In this document: piece after piece, positions 50,874-58,969 of the stretch
Layout of the letters: every line of letters begins with the position of its first letter
Numbering within the stretch: position 1 is the first letter of the stretch
Origin: Curtobacterium sp. 9128
Lineage (GTDB): Bacteria; Actinomycetota; Actinomycetes; Actinomycetales; Microbacteriaceae
Assembly (NCBI RefSeq): GCF_900086645.1
Contig: NZ_LT576451.1
Location: forward strand, 930,001 to 994,000
DNA: 64,000 nucleotides
Direction of reading: 5' to 3'
Notes under the pieces: model-generated
What the model saw: only the letters and a program-made list of their open reading frames with translations
Database searches by the model: none
Told to the model about the DNA's origin: nothing
Made by a program: the position numbers and the translations under genes

Positions 50874-51787
50874 TGGACGTCTGGTCGACGATCTTCTCGT
50901 TCCAGGACTACGGCGAGCTCCTCGCGCTCGTGCAGAACTCGATCATCGCGGGTGCGGTGCTCGGCGTCGTCGGCGGACTCATCGGCCCGTTCGTGGTCGC
51001 GCGGAACATGCCGTTCGCGGTGCACGGCATCAGCGAGCTCTCGTTCGCCGGCGCCAGTGCGTCCCTGCTGCTCGGGGTGAACGTCGTGACGGGCTCGCTC
51101 GTCGGGTCGGTCATCGCGGCGCTCCTCATCGGGCTGCTCGGCTCCCGGGCGCGCGACCGCAACTCGATCATCGCCGTGCTGATGCCGTTCGGGCTCGGCC
51201 TCGGGATCCTCTGCCTGGCGCTCTACAAGGGCCGTGCCGCCAACAAGTTCGGGCTGCTCACCGGGCAGATCGTCTCGGTGGACCAGCCCCAGCTGCAGTC
51301 GCTCATCGTGATCAGCGCGATCGTCGTCATCGCCCTGCTGGTCATCTGGCGCCCGTTGATGTTCGCGTCCGTCGACCCGGACGTCGCAGCGGCCGCCGGT
51401 GTCCCCGTCCGCACCCTGGCGCTCGTCTTCATGCTGCTGCTCGGGCTCGCGACCGCGGTCTCCGTGCAGATCGTCGGCGCGTTGCTCGTGCTCTCGTTGC
51501 TCGTCACACCGGCTGCCGCGGCACTCCGGCTGACGGTGCACCCCGTCCTGGTCCCCGTGCTGAGCATGGTGTTCGCGGTCGTGTCGGTCGTCGGTGGCAT
51601 CCTGCTGGCACTCGGCGGCGGTCTGCCGATCAGCCCGTACGTGACGTCGATCTCGTTCGCCATCTGGGTGGTGTGCCGGATCGTCGGTGCCCGGAAGGAA
51701 CGACGTGGTCGCGACCGGGTCGCGGTCCGCGACGAACACGACACGACCGCGGCGCCGTCGCGTCGCACGGAAGGAGTGAACGCGTGA
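50873..51787 (+). CDS. znuB: Zinc ABC transporter permease
   Basis: A 304-residue, eight- to nine-helix permease: VVGGLIGPFVVARNMPFAVHGISELSFAGASASLLLGV near the N-terminus and QIVGALLVLSLLVTPAAAALRL. The ABC-3 family motif around HGISELSFAGAS is clear. It forms the channel with ZnuC. The ATG shares one base with the znuC stop. Confidence 0.93.
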   Translation: MDVWSTIFSFQDYGELLALVQNSIIAGAVLGVVGGLIGPFVVARNMPFAVHGISELSFAGASASLLLGVNVVTGSLVGSVIAALLIGLLGSRARDRNSIIAVLMPFGLGLGILCLALYKGRAANKFGLLTGQIVSVDQPQLQSLIVISAIVVIALLVIWRPLMFASVDPDVAAAAGVPVRTLALVFMLLLGLATAVSVQIVGALLVLSLLVTPAAAALRLTVHPVLVPVLSMVFAVVSVVGGILLALGGGLPISPYVTSISFAIWVVCRIVGARKERRGRDRVAVRDEHDTTAAPSRRTEGVNA

Positions 51788-52203
51788 ACGCCGTCCAGAA
51801 GCCCAAGCGCAACACCTGGCAGCGCGAAGCCGTCCGCGGCGCGCTCGACTCCACCGAGGGGTTCGTCAGCGCACAGGCGCTGCACGCGCACCTCCGCGAA
51901 GGCGGCTCGACGATCGGCCTGGCCACGGTCTACCGGGCCCTCGCGGACCTCGCGACCGAGGGGGACGCCGACTCGCTCCAGCAGGACGGCGAGTCGTTGT
52001 ACCGGGCGTGCACGACGGACAAGCACCACCACCACCTGATCTGCCGGAACTGCGGTCGGACGGTCGAGATCCAGGCCGACCCGGTCGAGCAGTGGGCGAA
52101 GCAGGTCGCCGCTGAGCACGGCTTCACGAACGCCAGTCACGTGGTCGACATCTTCGGCGAATGCGCAGCGTGCACGGCAGCACGCGGCAACGCGTCCGCG
52201 TAG
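51784..52203 (+). CDS. zur: Zinc uptake regulator (Fur family)
   Basis: A 139-residue Fur-family repressor. The recognition helix is GSTIGLATVYRALADLATEG. Metal ligands include the HHHHLICRNCG segment with Cys 87 and Cys 90, and ECAAC with Cys 127 and Cys 130, the structural zinc site. With zinc it would bind operators such as the box at 49026. The GTG at 51784 overlaps the znuB stop (GTGA), making zur the last gene of the operon. Confidence 0.92.
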   Translation: MNAVQKPKRNTWQREAVRGALDSTEGFVSAQALHAHLREGGSTIGLATVYRALADLATEGDADSLQQDGESLYRACTTDKHHHHLICRNCGRTVEIQADPVEQWAKQVAAEHGFTNASHVVDIFGECAACTAARGNASA

Positions 52204-52213
52204 CGTCCACGCC

Positions 52214-52909
52214 ATGCACGTGATCCTGGTGCCGGGCTTCTGGCTCGAAGCGGACGCGTGGGACGAGGTGCTGCCCGTCCTCCGCGAGGCCGGTCACTCC
52301 GTCGAGGCCCTCACCCGCGACGGGGACACGCTCGACGAGCAGGTGGCGGCGATCGTCGAGCGACTCGACGACGTCGCGACCGCGGACGAACCGGTCGCGC
52401 TCGCCGGGCACTCCGGCGCCGGGCCGATCGCGTACATGGCCGCAGACCAACGTCCGTCGCTCGTCGGGCACCTGCTCTACGTCGACACCTTCCCCGGTCC
52501 GTCCGGCGGCTGCGTCAACGACGAGCTGCCGGTCGTGGACGGCGTCGTGCCGCTGCCGCCGTGGGACTTCTGGGAGCCGGCGACCCTGCGGGGGATGACG
52601 CCGGAACTCCGCGCCGCCTTCGAGCACCGTGCGATCCCGGAGCCCGCTCGACTGCCCGTCGACCGGTTCCACTACGACGACGCCGCACGGCACACGATCC
52701 CGGCGACGGTCGTCACGTGTGAGATCCGACCCGAGGAGCTCGCCGCCATGGTCGCCGACCACCAGGCGTGGGCGGCCGAGCTCGTCGCGACCGAGGAACT
52801 CACCATCGTCGGTCTCGACACCGGCCACTGGCCGATGTTCACGGCGCCGAGGCGGCTCGGCGAGTTGCTGGTCCACGCGTTGGCACCGAAACCCACGGAC
52901 GGTCCGTAG
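52214..52909 (+). CDS. Alpha/beta hydrolase
   Basis: A 231-residue hydrolase: [20 protein letters not shown], nucleophile Ser in [14 protein letters not shown], and a His in [10 protein letters not shown]. No specific family was recognised. The -10-like TAGCGT (52201-52206) overlaps the zur stop and is 7 nt before the ATG, so it may have its own leaderless promoter. It separates the zinc operon from rpmB. Confidence 0.85.
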   Translation: MHVILVPGFWLEADAWDEVLPVLREAGHSVEALTRDGDTLDEQVAAIVERLDDVATADEPVALAGHSGAGPIAYMAADQRPSLVGHLLYVDTFPGPSGGCVNDELPVVDGVVPLPPWDFWEPATLRGMTPELRAAFEHRAIPEPARLPVDRFHYDDAARHTIPATVVTCEIRPEELAAMVADHQAWAAELVATEELTIVGLDTGHWPMFTAPRRLGELLVHALAPKPTDGP

Positions 52910-53240
52910 CCGAACGGGAGGCCGTGCCTCCGTCCGCGACGCAGGCGCGGCCCGTGGACGTGACCACCTGCAGGGCCGCGGTCGCGTTGCGGGGCCGGCC
53001 CGGGCCTCCAGACCGGCGGCCGACTTGCGACACGCCCGGCCGTCCCGTAATGTGGATGGCTGGTCCGCGCCTGCGCGGGCCCAGTTGTTCAGCCCTCCTG
53101 CCGTCGCGAACGCCGCGGCCGGATCGGGCGGCACGCACACCCCCCTCGCAGAACCACCGTCGGTGGCGACGCGCGTGCGTGCCAGGCAAGTGACCTTGGG
53201 TGTGGCCGATCGGCCGCACGGTACTCAACAGGAGGAAACC
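52910..53240 (+). promoter_or_regulatory. rpmB upstream region: promoter and long 5' leader
   Basis: No gene is seen in these 331 nt. A short GGAGGC...GCCTCC hairpin (52917-52931) lies after the hydrolase stop. A strong promoter match, TTGCGA (53025-53030) and TAATGT (53048-53053) with a 17-nt gap, would start RNA near 53060, leaving a leader of about 180 nt. I see no Fur/Zur-type palindrome. A ribosome site, AGGAGG, precedes the ATG. Confidence 0.7.
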
Positions 53241-53477
53241 ATGGCAGCAGTGTGCCAGGTGACCGGAGCCACCCCCGGCTTCGGACACAACATCTCGCAC
53301 TCGCACCGCCGGACGAAGCGCCGCTTCGACCCGAACGTGCAGAAGAAGACGTACTACGTGCCCTCGCTTCGTCGTAACGTCACGCTCACGCTCAGCGCAA
53401 AGGGCATCAAGGTCATCGACGCACGCGGCATCGAGTCCGTCGTCAAGGACCTCCTCGCCCGTGGGGAGAAGATCTGA
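53241..53477 (+). CDS. rpmB: 50S ribosomal protein L28, zinc-free type
   Basis: A 78-residue L28 ([20 protein letters not shown], then [16 protein letters not shown]). It has only one Cys and no CxxC pairs, so it is the C-minus form that does not bind zinc. The stop overlaps the L33 start (TGATG). In Streptomyces and Mycobacterium such C-minus copies are Zur-regulated spares; here the gene sits next to zur, but it may be the main copy. Confidence 0.96.
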   Translation: MAAVCQVTGATPGFGHNISHSHRRTKRRFDPNVQKKTYYVPSLRRNVTLTLSAKGIKVIDARGIESVVKDLLARGEKI

Positions 53478-53647
53478 TGGCCAAGAAGGGTCAGGACGTT
53501 CGTCCGATCATCAAGCTCCGCTCCACGGCGGGCACCGGGTTCACCTACGTGACCAAGAAGAACCGTCGCAACAACCCGGACCGTCTCGTGCTGAAGAAGT
53601 ACGACCCGGTGGTCCGCAAGCACGTCGACTTCCGTGAGGAGCGCTAA
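53477..53647 (+). CDS. rpmG: 50S ribosomal protein L33, zinc-free type
   Basis: A 56-residue L33 with no Cys ([20 protein letters not shown], then [20 protein letters not shown]), the C-minus form. It starts on the last base of rpmB and ends 2 nt before rpsN. Length and sequence are typical. Confidence 0.97.
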   Translation: MAKKGQDVRPIIKLRSTAGTGFTYVTKKNRRNNPDRLVLKKYDPVVRKHVDFREER

Positions 53648-53649
53648 GC

Positions 53650-53955
53650 ATGGCGAAGAAGAGCAAGATCGCGAAGAACAACCAGCGCGCCGAGATCATC
53701 GCGCGCTACGCCGACCGTCGTCTCGAGCTGAAGAAGGCCCTCGTGGACCCGAACGGCACGGACGAGTCGCGTGAGGCCGCTCGCGTGGGGCTGCAGAAGC
53801 TCCCCCGCGACGCCTCGCCGATCCGCTACCGCAACCGCGACGCCATCGACGGCCGCCCCCGTGGCCACCTCGGTGAGTTCGGCATCAGCCGTGTCCGCTT
53901 CCGCGACATGGCCCACCGTGGCGAGCTCCCCGGCATCACGAAGAGCTCCTGGTAA
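53650..53955 (+). CDS. rpsN: 30S ribosomal protein S14, zinc-free type
   Basis: A 101-residue S14 ([20 protein letters not shown], ending [20 protein letters not shown]). It lacks the CxxC pairs of the zinc-binding short S14, so it is the long C-minus type. The three genes rpmB-rpmG-rpsN form one operon closed by the hairpin at 53969-54004. Confidence 0.97.
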   Translation: MAKKSKIAKNNQRAEIIARYADRRLELKKALVDPNGTDESREAARVGLQKLPRDASPIRYRNRDAIDGRPRGHLGEFGISRVRFRDMAHRGELPGITKSSW

Positions 53956-53968
53956 GCACTCGCTTCCC

Positions 53969-54004
53969 GAACGCCCCGTCACCCTCACCGGTGGCGGGGC
54001 GTTC
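53969..54004. terminator. Hairpin terminator of the ribosomal operon
   Basis: Arms 53969-53978 and 53995-54004 form a perfect 10-bp stem (GAACGCCCCG), with a 16-nt inner region that can fold further. It is 14 nt after the rpsN stop. Confidence 0.8.
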
Positions 54005-54253
54005 GTCGTCCGCGGGTGGACTCGATTCGCTCTCGGGGGACAAGTTCGTCACATTCGTCACATCTGTCACTCCAGCACCTCAACAACCCCGGAAATCCGG
54101 GCGAGTCGGCAGGTTTCGTCTCACCCTGCTGGTAGTTTCAACTCCGGTTCCGCCGGGCTCCGGCCCGCTGGTCCGAAGCACCGGGCAACCGCCCGGGGCA
54201 ACGGACGCCACGTGCGTCCGACCGATACGCAAGAAGTCCGAGGAGGACATCCA
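54005..54253 (+). promoter_or_regulatory. HU upstream region with TTCGTCACA-type tandem repeat
   Basis: No gene is seen between the rpsN terminator and HU. Positions 54046-54071 hold three successive units (TTCGTCACA, TTCGTCACA, TCTGTCAC). Further down, TTTCGT (54115 region) and TAGTTT (54132 region) are a possible promoter. An AGGAGGA ribosome site precedes the HU start. Confidence 0.5.
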
Positions 54254-54541
54254 ATGGCTGACAAGTCACTGAACCGCACCGAGCTCGTCGCGGCCGTCGC
54301 CGCCGAGTCCGGCCAGAGCCAGGCCACCGTCAACGGCGTCGTCGACGCACTCTTCAGCGTCGTCTCGGGCTCCGTCGCCGACGGCACGAAGGTCACGATC
54401 CCCGGTTGGATCGCCTTCGAGAAGACGCACCGTGCCGCCCGCACCGGCCGCAACCCGCAGACGGGTGAGGCCATCGAGATCGCCGCGAGCGACTCGGTCA
54501 AGGTCAGCGCCGGCTCGAAGCTCAAGGCTGCGGTCAAGTAA
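54254..54541 (+). CDS. hup: HU-family DNA-binding protein
   Basis: A 95-residue HU: LNRTELVAAVAAESGQSQAT, VTIPGWIAFEKTHRAARTGR and NPQTGEAIEIAAS. It lacks the long Lys/Ala C-terminal tail found in mycobacterial HupB. HU bends and compacts DNA. The ATG at 54254 follows AGGAGG. A strong terminator follows. Confidence 0.95.
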   Translation: MADKSLNRTELVAAVAAESGQSQATVNGVVDALFSVVSGSVADGTKVTIPGWIAFEKTHRAARTGRNPQTGEAIEIAASDSVKVSAGSKLKAAVK

Positions 54542-54554
54542 GACTGCTCCGGCA

Positions 54555-54585
54555 CGAAGGGGACGGCGTTTCGCCGTCCCCTTCG
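54555..54585. terminator. HU terminator, 14-bp stem with TTT loop
   Basis: Arms 54555-54568 and 54572-54585 are perfect complements, 13 nt after the HU stop. Confidence 0.92.
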
Positions 54586-54652
54586 TCGTTCGTTCTCCAC
54601 ATCTGCCACCGGCGATTCTGCTGGGGGTCTGGCACGCCCGTAGGCTGTCCTG

Positions 54653-56662
54653 GTGAACCGGATCGCACGTGTCAGCGGCCCAGCCGTGCTCGTGCTGGTC
54701 GCGTTCGTCGCGGTCCTCGTCGCGCTCGTGATCGGCGGGGGAGCGAACGCCGCGCTCATCGCCGACCCCGGTGCCGTCGTGCGGTTCGGGCTCCCGATCG
54801 CCCGGGTCTTCGTCGACCTGTCCGCCGCCGCCACGATCGGCGGACTCGCCCTCGCCACCGTCGGCCTCTCGCGCACCGCCCCCGAGTGGAACCGGGCGAT
54901 CGACGTCGCCGCCGCCTCGGCCGGCGTCTGGACGGTCGCCTCGGCCGTCACCACCTTCTTCACCTTCCTGAGCGTCGCCGGGTCGAAGGTCAGCCTCGAC
55001 GAGCAGTTCGGGCAGTCGATGGGGGTCTTCCTCACCGGTACGGACCTCGGCCTCGCGTGGCTGGTCACCGTCCTCGTCGCCGCCGCGGTCACCGTGCTGT
55101 GCTTCGCCGTCCGGTCGCGTGGCATGGTCGCGCTCACTGCCGGCGTCTCGATGATCGGGCTCATCCCACTGGCGCAGCAGGGGCACGCCGCCGGCACGGC
55201 CAGCCACGACGCCGCCGTCACGGCCCTCGGGCTGCACCTCGTCGGTGCGGCGCTCTGGATCGGCGGGCTGCTCATGCTGGTCCTCGTCCGGGGTGTCGTC
55301 CCCGCCGATCGTCTGGCTCCGCTCGTCGGGCGGTACTCGAGCATCGCGCTCGGGTGTTTCGTGCTCGTCGCCGTGTCCGGCGTCGCCTCCGCACAGATCC
55401 GCGTCGGCGCGCTGTCGAACCTGTTCACCCCGTACGGCGTCCTGATCCTCGTGAAGATCGGTGCGATCGTCGCCATGGGGGTGCTCGGCGCGGTGCAACG
55501 ACGTCGCACGATCTCCTCGCTCGTGTCGACGCCTGCCCGGTCGCGCCCGTTCTGGCTCCTCGTCGTCGTGGAACTCGCGGTGATGGGTGTCGCGTCCGGG
55601 TTCGCCGCGGCGCTCGGTCGCACGGCCACCCCGGTCGACCAGATCGCGTTGAGCAAGACCACGAACCCGTCCCCGGCGGAGCTCCTCACCGACGACCTCC
55701 TCCCGCACGACCCGGGAACCTGGGGCTGGCTGACGTCCTGGAACATCGACCTGTTCTGGCTGATGGCGTCGGTCCTGCTCGCGGCGACCTACGTGGCCGG
55801 GGTCGTCCGCCTGCGCCGTCGGGGCGTCTCGTGGCCGGTCCGCCGGTCGGTGGCCGCCGCGATCGCGATCGTGTGCCTGGTCGTCGCGACGTCCGGCTCC
55901 CTGCACGACTACGACCGCTTCCTGGTCTCCGCGAACGTCGGCGCGCACGTGCTGCTCGGGCTCGTCGTGCCCGGGCTCGTCTGGGCGGCGGCGCCCGTGC
56001 AGCTCATCCGCGCCGCAGTGCTGCCGCGTGACGACGACAGCACGGGTGTCCGCGAGTGGACGGACGTCTTCGTCGACCACCCGGCCGTCCGGTACCTCGC
56101 GCAACCGTTCCCCGCGTTCCTGCTGCTCGCCGGCATCTGGTGGGCCTTCTTCGGCACCCAGGCCCTCCGCTGGTCCACGAGCGACCCGACCGGACGCACC
56201 GTGATCGACACGGTGTTCCTGCTCGTGGGGCTCCTGGCCCTCCCGACGCTCCTCACGCCGATCGCCGCTGGTGCGAGGACGCCGTCGTGGCCCGCGTTCC
56301 TGGTGCGTGCCGTCGGTGCAGTCGTCGTCGCCGCGGGGCTGGTGTCGCTCGGCATCGCGATGCAGGGGCCACTCGGGCTGCTGCAGGCGTCGTGGTTCGG
56401 TGCGATGGGTCGCACGTGGGGCCCTGACCCCCTGGTCGACCAGGCCCGGGGTGGTGTCGTGCTCGTCGTCGCCGGCGTCCTGCTGCTCGTGACGGTGCTC
56501 GTCGTCGGGCTCGTGCGAGTGCGGCGGGGCACCGGCGGTGCTGGTCGGCCGCAGCACCCCGCAGTGGACACAGAACCGCGAGGTCCGGAACACGGTTCCG
56601 TGCAGGCGGCGGAGCACGACTTCGACGACGTCAGCGCGGACTCCGAGGCGAGCACCCCGTGA
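54653..56662 (+). CDS. CopD-CtaG fusion membrane protein
   Basis: A 669-residue protein with about 16 membrane helices. The first half (to about 320) matches the copper resistance protein D family (LIPLAQQGHAAGTASHDAAV, then LGLHLVGAALWIGGLL). The second half matches cytochrome c oxidase assembly CtaG (caa3_CtaG): HDYDRFLVSANVGAHVLLGL, WWAFFGTQALRW. Such fusions are typical of actinobacteria and probably move or deliver copper for cytochrome oxidase. The GTG at 54653 has TAGGCT 6 nt upstream. It overlaps the helicase gene by 4 nt. Confidence 0.92.
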   Translation: MNRIARVSGPAVLVLVAFVAVLVALVIGGGANAALIADPGAVVRFGLPIARVFVDLSAAATIGGLALATVGLSRTAPEWNRAIDVAAASAGVWTVASAVTTFFTFLSVAGSKVSLDEQFGQSMGVFLTGTDLGLAWLVTVLVAAAVTVLCFAVRSRGMVALTAGVSMIGLIPLAQQGHAAGTASHDAAVTALGLHLVGAALWIGGLLMLVLVRGVVPADRLAPLVGRYSSIALGCFVLVAVSGVASAQIRVGALSNLFTPYGVLILVKIGAIVAMGVLGAVQRRRTISSLVSTPARSRPFWLLVVVELAVMGVASGFAAALGRTATPVDQIALSKTTNPSPAELLTDDLLPHDPGTWGWLTSWNIDLFWLMASVLLAATYVAGVVRLRRRGVSWPVRRSVAAAIAIVCLVVATSGSLHDYDRFLVSANVGAHVLLGLVVPGLVWAAAPVQLIRAAVLPRDDDSTGVREWTDVFVDHPAVRYLAQPFPAFLLLAGIWWAFFGTQALRWSTSDPTGRTVIDTVFLLVGLLALPTLLTPIAAGARTPSWPAFLVRAVGAVVVAAGLVSLGIAMQGPLGLLQASWFGAMGRTWGPDPLVDQARGGVVLVVAGVLLLVTVLVVGLVRVRRGTGGAGRPQHPAVDTEPRGPEHGSVQAAEHDFDDVSADSEASTP

Positions 56663-57966
56663 GCGTCGAGCTCAGCGCCGAGCAGCGGGCCGTCTTCGAG
56701 TACATCGAGTCGACCCGCGACCACGTGTTCATCACCGGCCGTGCGGGTACGGGCAAGTCCACACTGCTGAACCACCTGGCGTGGAACACCGAGAAACAGG
56801 TCGTGATCTGCGCGCCGACCGGTGTCGCGGCCCTCAACGTCGGCGGCCAGACGATCCACTCGTTGTTCCGGCTGCCGATCGGGCTCATCGCCGACGCCGA
56901 ACTGCGTCAGGGACCGGAGACCCGCAAGCTCCTCAACACGATGGACACCCTGGTCATCGACGAGGTCTCGATGGTCAACGCCGACCTGCTCGACGCGATG
57001 GACCGCTCGCTCCGCAAGGCCCGCGGGCGTCAGTTCGAGGCGTTCGGCGGGGTGCAGGTCGTCATGTTCGGCGACCCGTACCAGCTGCCCCCGGTCCCTG
57101 GTGACGCCGACGAGCGCGCGTACTTCACGGACCACTACCGGTCGTTGTGGTTCTTCGACGCGAAGGTGTGGCTCGAAGCCGAGCTCAACATCATCGAGCT
57201 CGCGACCGTGCACCGGCAGCGGGACGACGCCTTCGCCGCGATGCTCACGGCCGTGCGGCACGGGCGGGTCACGGCGGACATCGCGGGTCGCCTGAACGAA
57301 GCGGGAGCGCGGCCGGCCCCGGACGACGCCATCACGCTCGCGACCAGGAACGACACCGTCGCGAAGATCAACAAGGCCGCGCTCGACCGGTTGCCCGGCG
57401 CCACGAAGACGGCCAGGGCGGACGTCAACGGCGACTTCGGCGGGCGGAACTTCCCCGCCGACGAAGCCCTCGAGCTCAAGCCGGGGGCGCACGTCATGTT
57501 CCTCCGCAACGACCCGGACCAGCGTTGGGTGAACGGCACGCTCGGCATCGTGCAGACCATCCGCGACACCGTGTGGGTCGACGTCGACGGGGAGTCCTTC
57601 GAGGTGCAGCCGTCGGTGTGGGAGAAGTTCAAGTACTCCTACGACGCGGACAAGAAGGAACTGAAGAAGGACACCGTCGGGGAGTTCCAGCAGTTCCCCC
57701 TGCGCCTGGCCTGGGCGGTCACCATCCACAAGTCGCAGGGCAGCACCTACGACCGGGCGGTGGTCGACCTCGGCAACCGGGTGTTCAGCGCTGGGCAGAC
57801 CTACGTCGCGTTGTCGCGGCTGACCTCGCTCGACGGGCTCTACCTGAGCCGGCCGCTGCGCCCGCAGGACATCATCGTGGACCTCGACGTCCGGCGCTTC
57901 ATGTCAGAGGCCCCGCGCATCGTCGCCACGCAGCTCGAGGCCCCGAAGGACACGACCGGGTCCTGA
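56659..57966 (+). CDS. PIF1-like/RecD-type AAA helicase
   Basis: A 435-residue SF1B helicase: Walker A GRAGTGKST (27-35), LVIDEVSMV Walker B (98-106), GDPYQLPPV, HRQRDDAF and the C-terminal UvrD-like TIHKSQGSTYDRAVVDLG with ALSRLTSLDGLYL. PIF1/RecD2-type enzymes unwind DNA 5' to 3' at forks, repair sites or structured DNA. The GTG overlaps the CopD-CtaG stop (GTGA), an odd functional pairing. The full-length motif set suggests it is active. Confidence 0.9.
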   Translation: MSVELSAEQRAVFEYIESTRDHVFITGRAGTGKSTLLNHLAWNTEKQVVICAPTGVAALNVGGQTIHSLFRLPIGLIADAELRQGPETRKLLNTMDTLVIDEVSMVNADLLDAMDRSLRKARGRQFEAFGGVQVVMFGDPYQLPPVPGDADERAYFTDHYRSLWFFDAKVWLEAELNIIELATVHRQRDDAFAAMLTAVRHGRVTADIAGRLNEAGARPAPDDAITLATRNDTVAKINKAALDRLPGATKTARADVNGDFGGRNFPADEALELKPGAHVMFLRNDPDQRWVNGTLGIVQTIRDTVWVDVDGESFEVQPSVWEKFKYSYDADKKELKKDTVGEFQQFPLRLAWAVTIHKSQGSTYDRAVVDLGNRVFSAGQTYVALSRLTSLDGLYLSRPLRPQDIIVDLDVRRFMSEAPRIVATQLEAPKDTTGS

Positions 57967-58032
57967 GCACGTCGCCGCCGGGCACGTGGTGGTCCGGGTT
58001 CGTGGCGGTCCGGGTTCGCGCTGCGCAGGTCG

Positions 58033-58167
58033 TTGCGCGTGCAACGGGCGACACCACCGTTGTCGTACGACAGCGATTTTGTCGTTCCGAGTCGGTCGGG
58101 ATGCTTGCGCGTGCAACGGGCGACACCACCGTTGTCGTACGACAGCGAGTCTGTCGTTCCGAGTCGG
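58033..58167 (+). repeat. Two tandem 63-nt copies of the TGTCGTACGACA element
   Basis: Copies 58033-58095 and 58105-58167 differ at only two positions and are separated by 9 nt. Each runs from TTGCGCGTGCAACGGGCGAC through the palindrome TGTCGTACGACA to TGTCGTTCCGAGTCGG. A head-to-head pair of the same element lies at 25045-25174. They fall between the convergent helicase and DUF4383 genes. Confidence 0.92.
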
Positions 58168-58254
58168 GTGCCAGCGACCACCCCACCCGCACCTCACACA
58201 CGACGACGCCCGCCTGCCGAGCGGCAGACGGGCGTCGAGGTGTCGCGGAACGCG

Positions 58255-58704
58255 TCAGGCAGTAGCCGAGGCGCGCAGCGCGCGGATGTTCTGCTTGTCG
58301 GCGCCGAGCGCGGTGAGGAGCAGCACCACGCCGACGATGGCGTTGAAGACGTTGTCGGCGGTGTTCAGCGCGAAGACGTTGGCCGAGGTGTTCACGAACA
58401 CGAAGCCGTACGCCGCGAGGACGATCAGCACGACGCCCACGAGGAGGTTGACGTTGCGGGACCCGATCGTGTTGCCGAGTCCGACGATGAAGAGCGCCGC
58501 GGCGAGGATCGTCCACAGGAACGCGAGTGCCGGGTTCACCTGGAAGGCGTTCCAGAGCATGCCGCCCGAGTCGCCGAAGAACGCGTGGCCACCGTCACCG
58601 GCGAAGAAGAAGCCGAGGACACCCCAGATGACGAGCAGGGTACCGACCGTCAGCGCGAGTGCGCGGTTCGGCGATGCGATGATGCTCGGTTCCTTGACGG
58701 CCAC
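58255..58704 (-). CDS. DUF4383 membrane protein
   Basis: A 149-residue, four-helix membrane protein of the DUF4383 type: SPNRALALTVGTLLVIWGVL, NPALAFLWTILAAALFIVG, NVNLLVGVVLIVLAAYGFVF and NTADNVFNAIVGVVLLLTAL. The function is unknown. The GTG at 58704 has an AGAGGAGA site 8 nt upstream; longer starts would add a Ser/Arg-rich tail unlike the family. It is divergent from the PAP2 gene. Confidence 0.85.
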   Translation of the reverse strand: MAVKEPSIIASPNRALALTVGTLLVIWGVLGFFFAGDGGHAFFGDSGGMLWNAFQVNPALAFLWTILAAALFIVGLGNTIGSRNVNLLVGVVLIVLAAYGFVFVNTSANVFALNTADNVFNAIVGVVLLLTALGADKQNIRALRASATA

Positions 58705-58969
58705 TTCGGTCTCCTCTTCTTGCGCCACGAGGGTCGTCGTGGCTGACTCCTGCGGCGCGGTGCGTCCAGCGCTGCTGGACACTGCCTGCCGGAACAGGCC
58801 GATCGGGCCCTGGTTCCCAGGTTCCGACCGGCGCGACAACGGTATCGTGTCCGACCCCGACCGACCCAATCGGACGGCCGACGATCCGCTCCGGCGACCG
58901 CCCGTCCGGAGCGCCGTGACGAGGCGCACCACCAAGCCCGCGACGACGACCCCGAGGAGGACGATCCCC

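Noticed and set aside
52910-53240. Riboswitch or zinc-sensing leader before rpmB
   Set aside because: The leader is long, but I could identify no known riboswitch fold or Zur box; only a promoter is claimed.
58033-58167. Two near-identical 63-nt repeats as a CRISPR array
   Set aside because: Only two copies with a 9-nt gap; a related pair elsewhere is in opposite orientation, and no cas gene is present.
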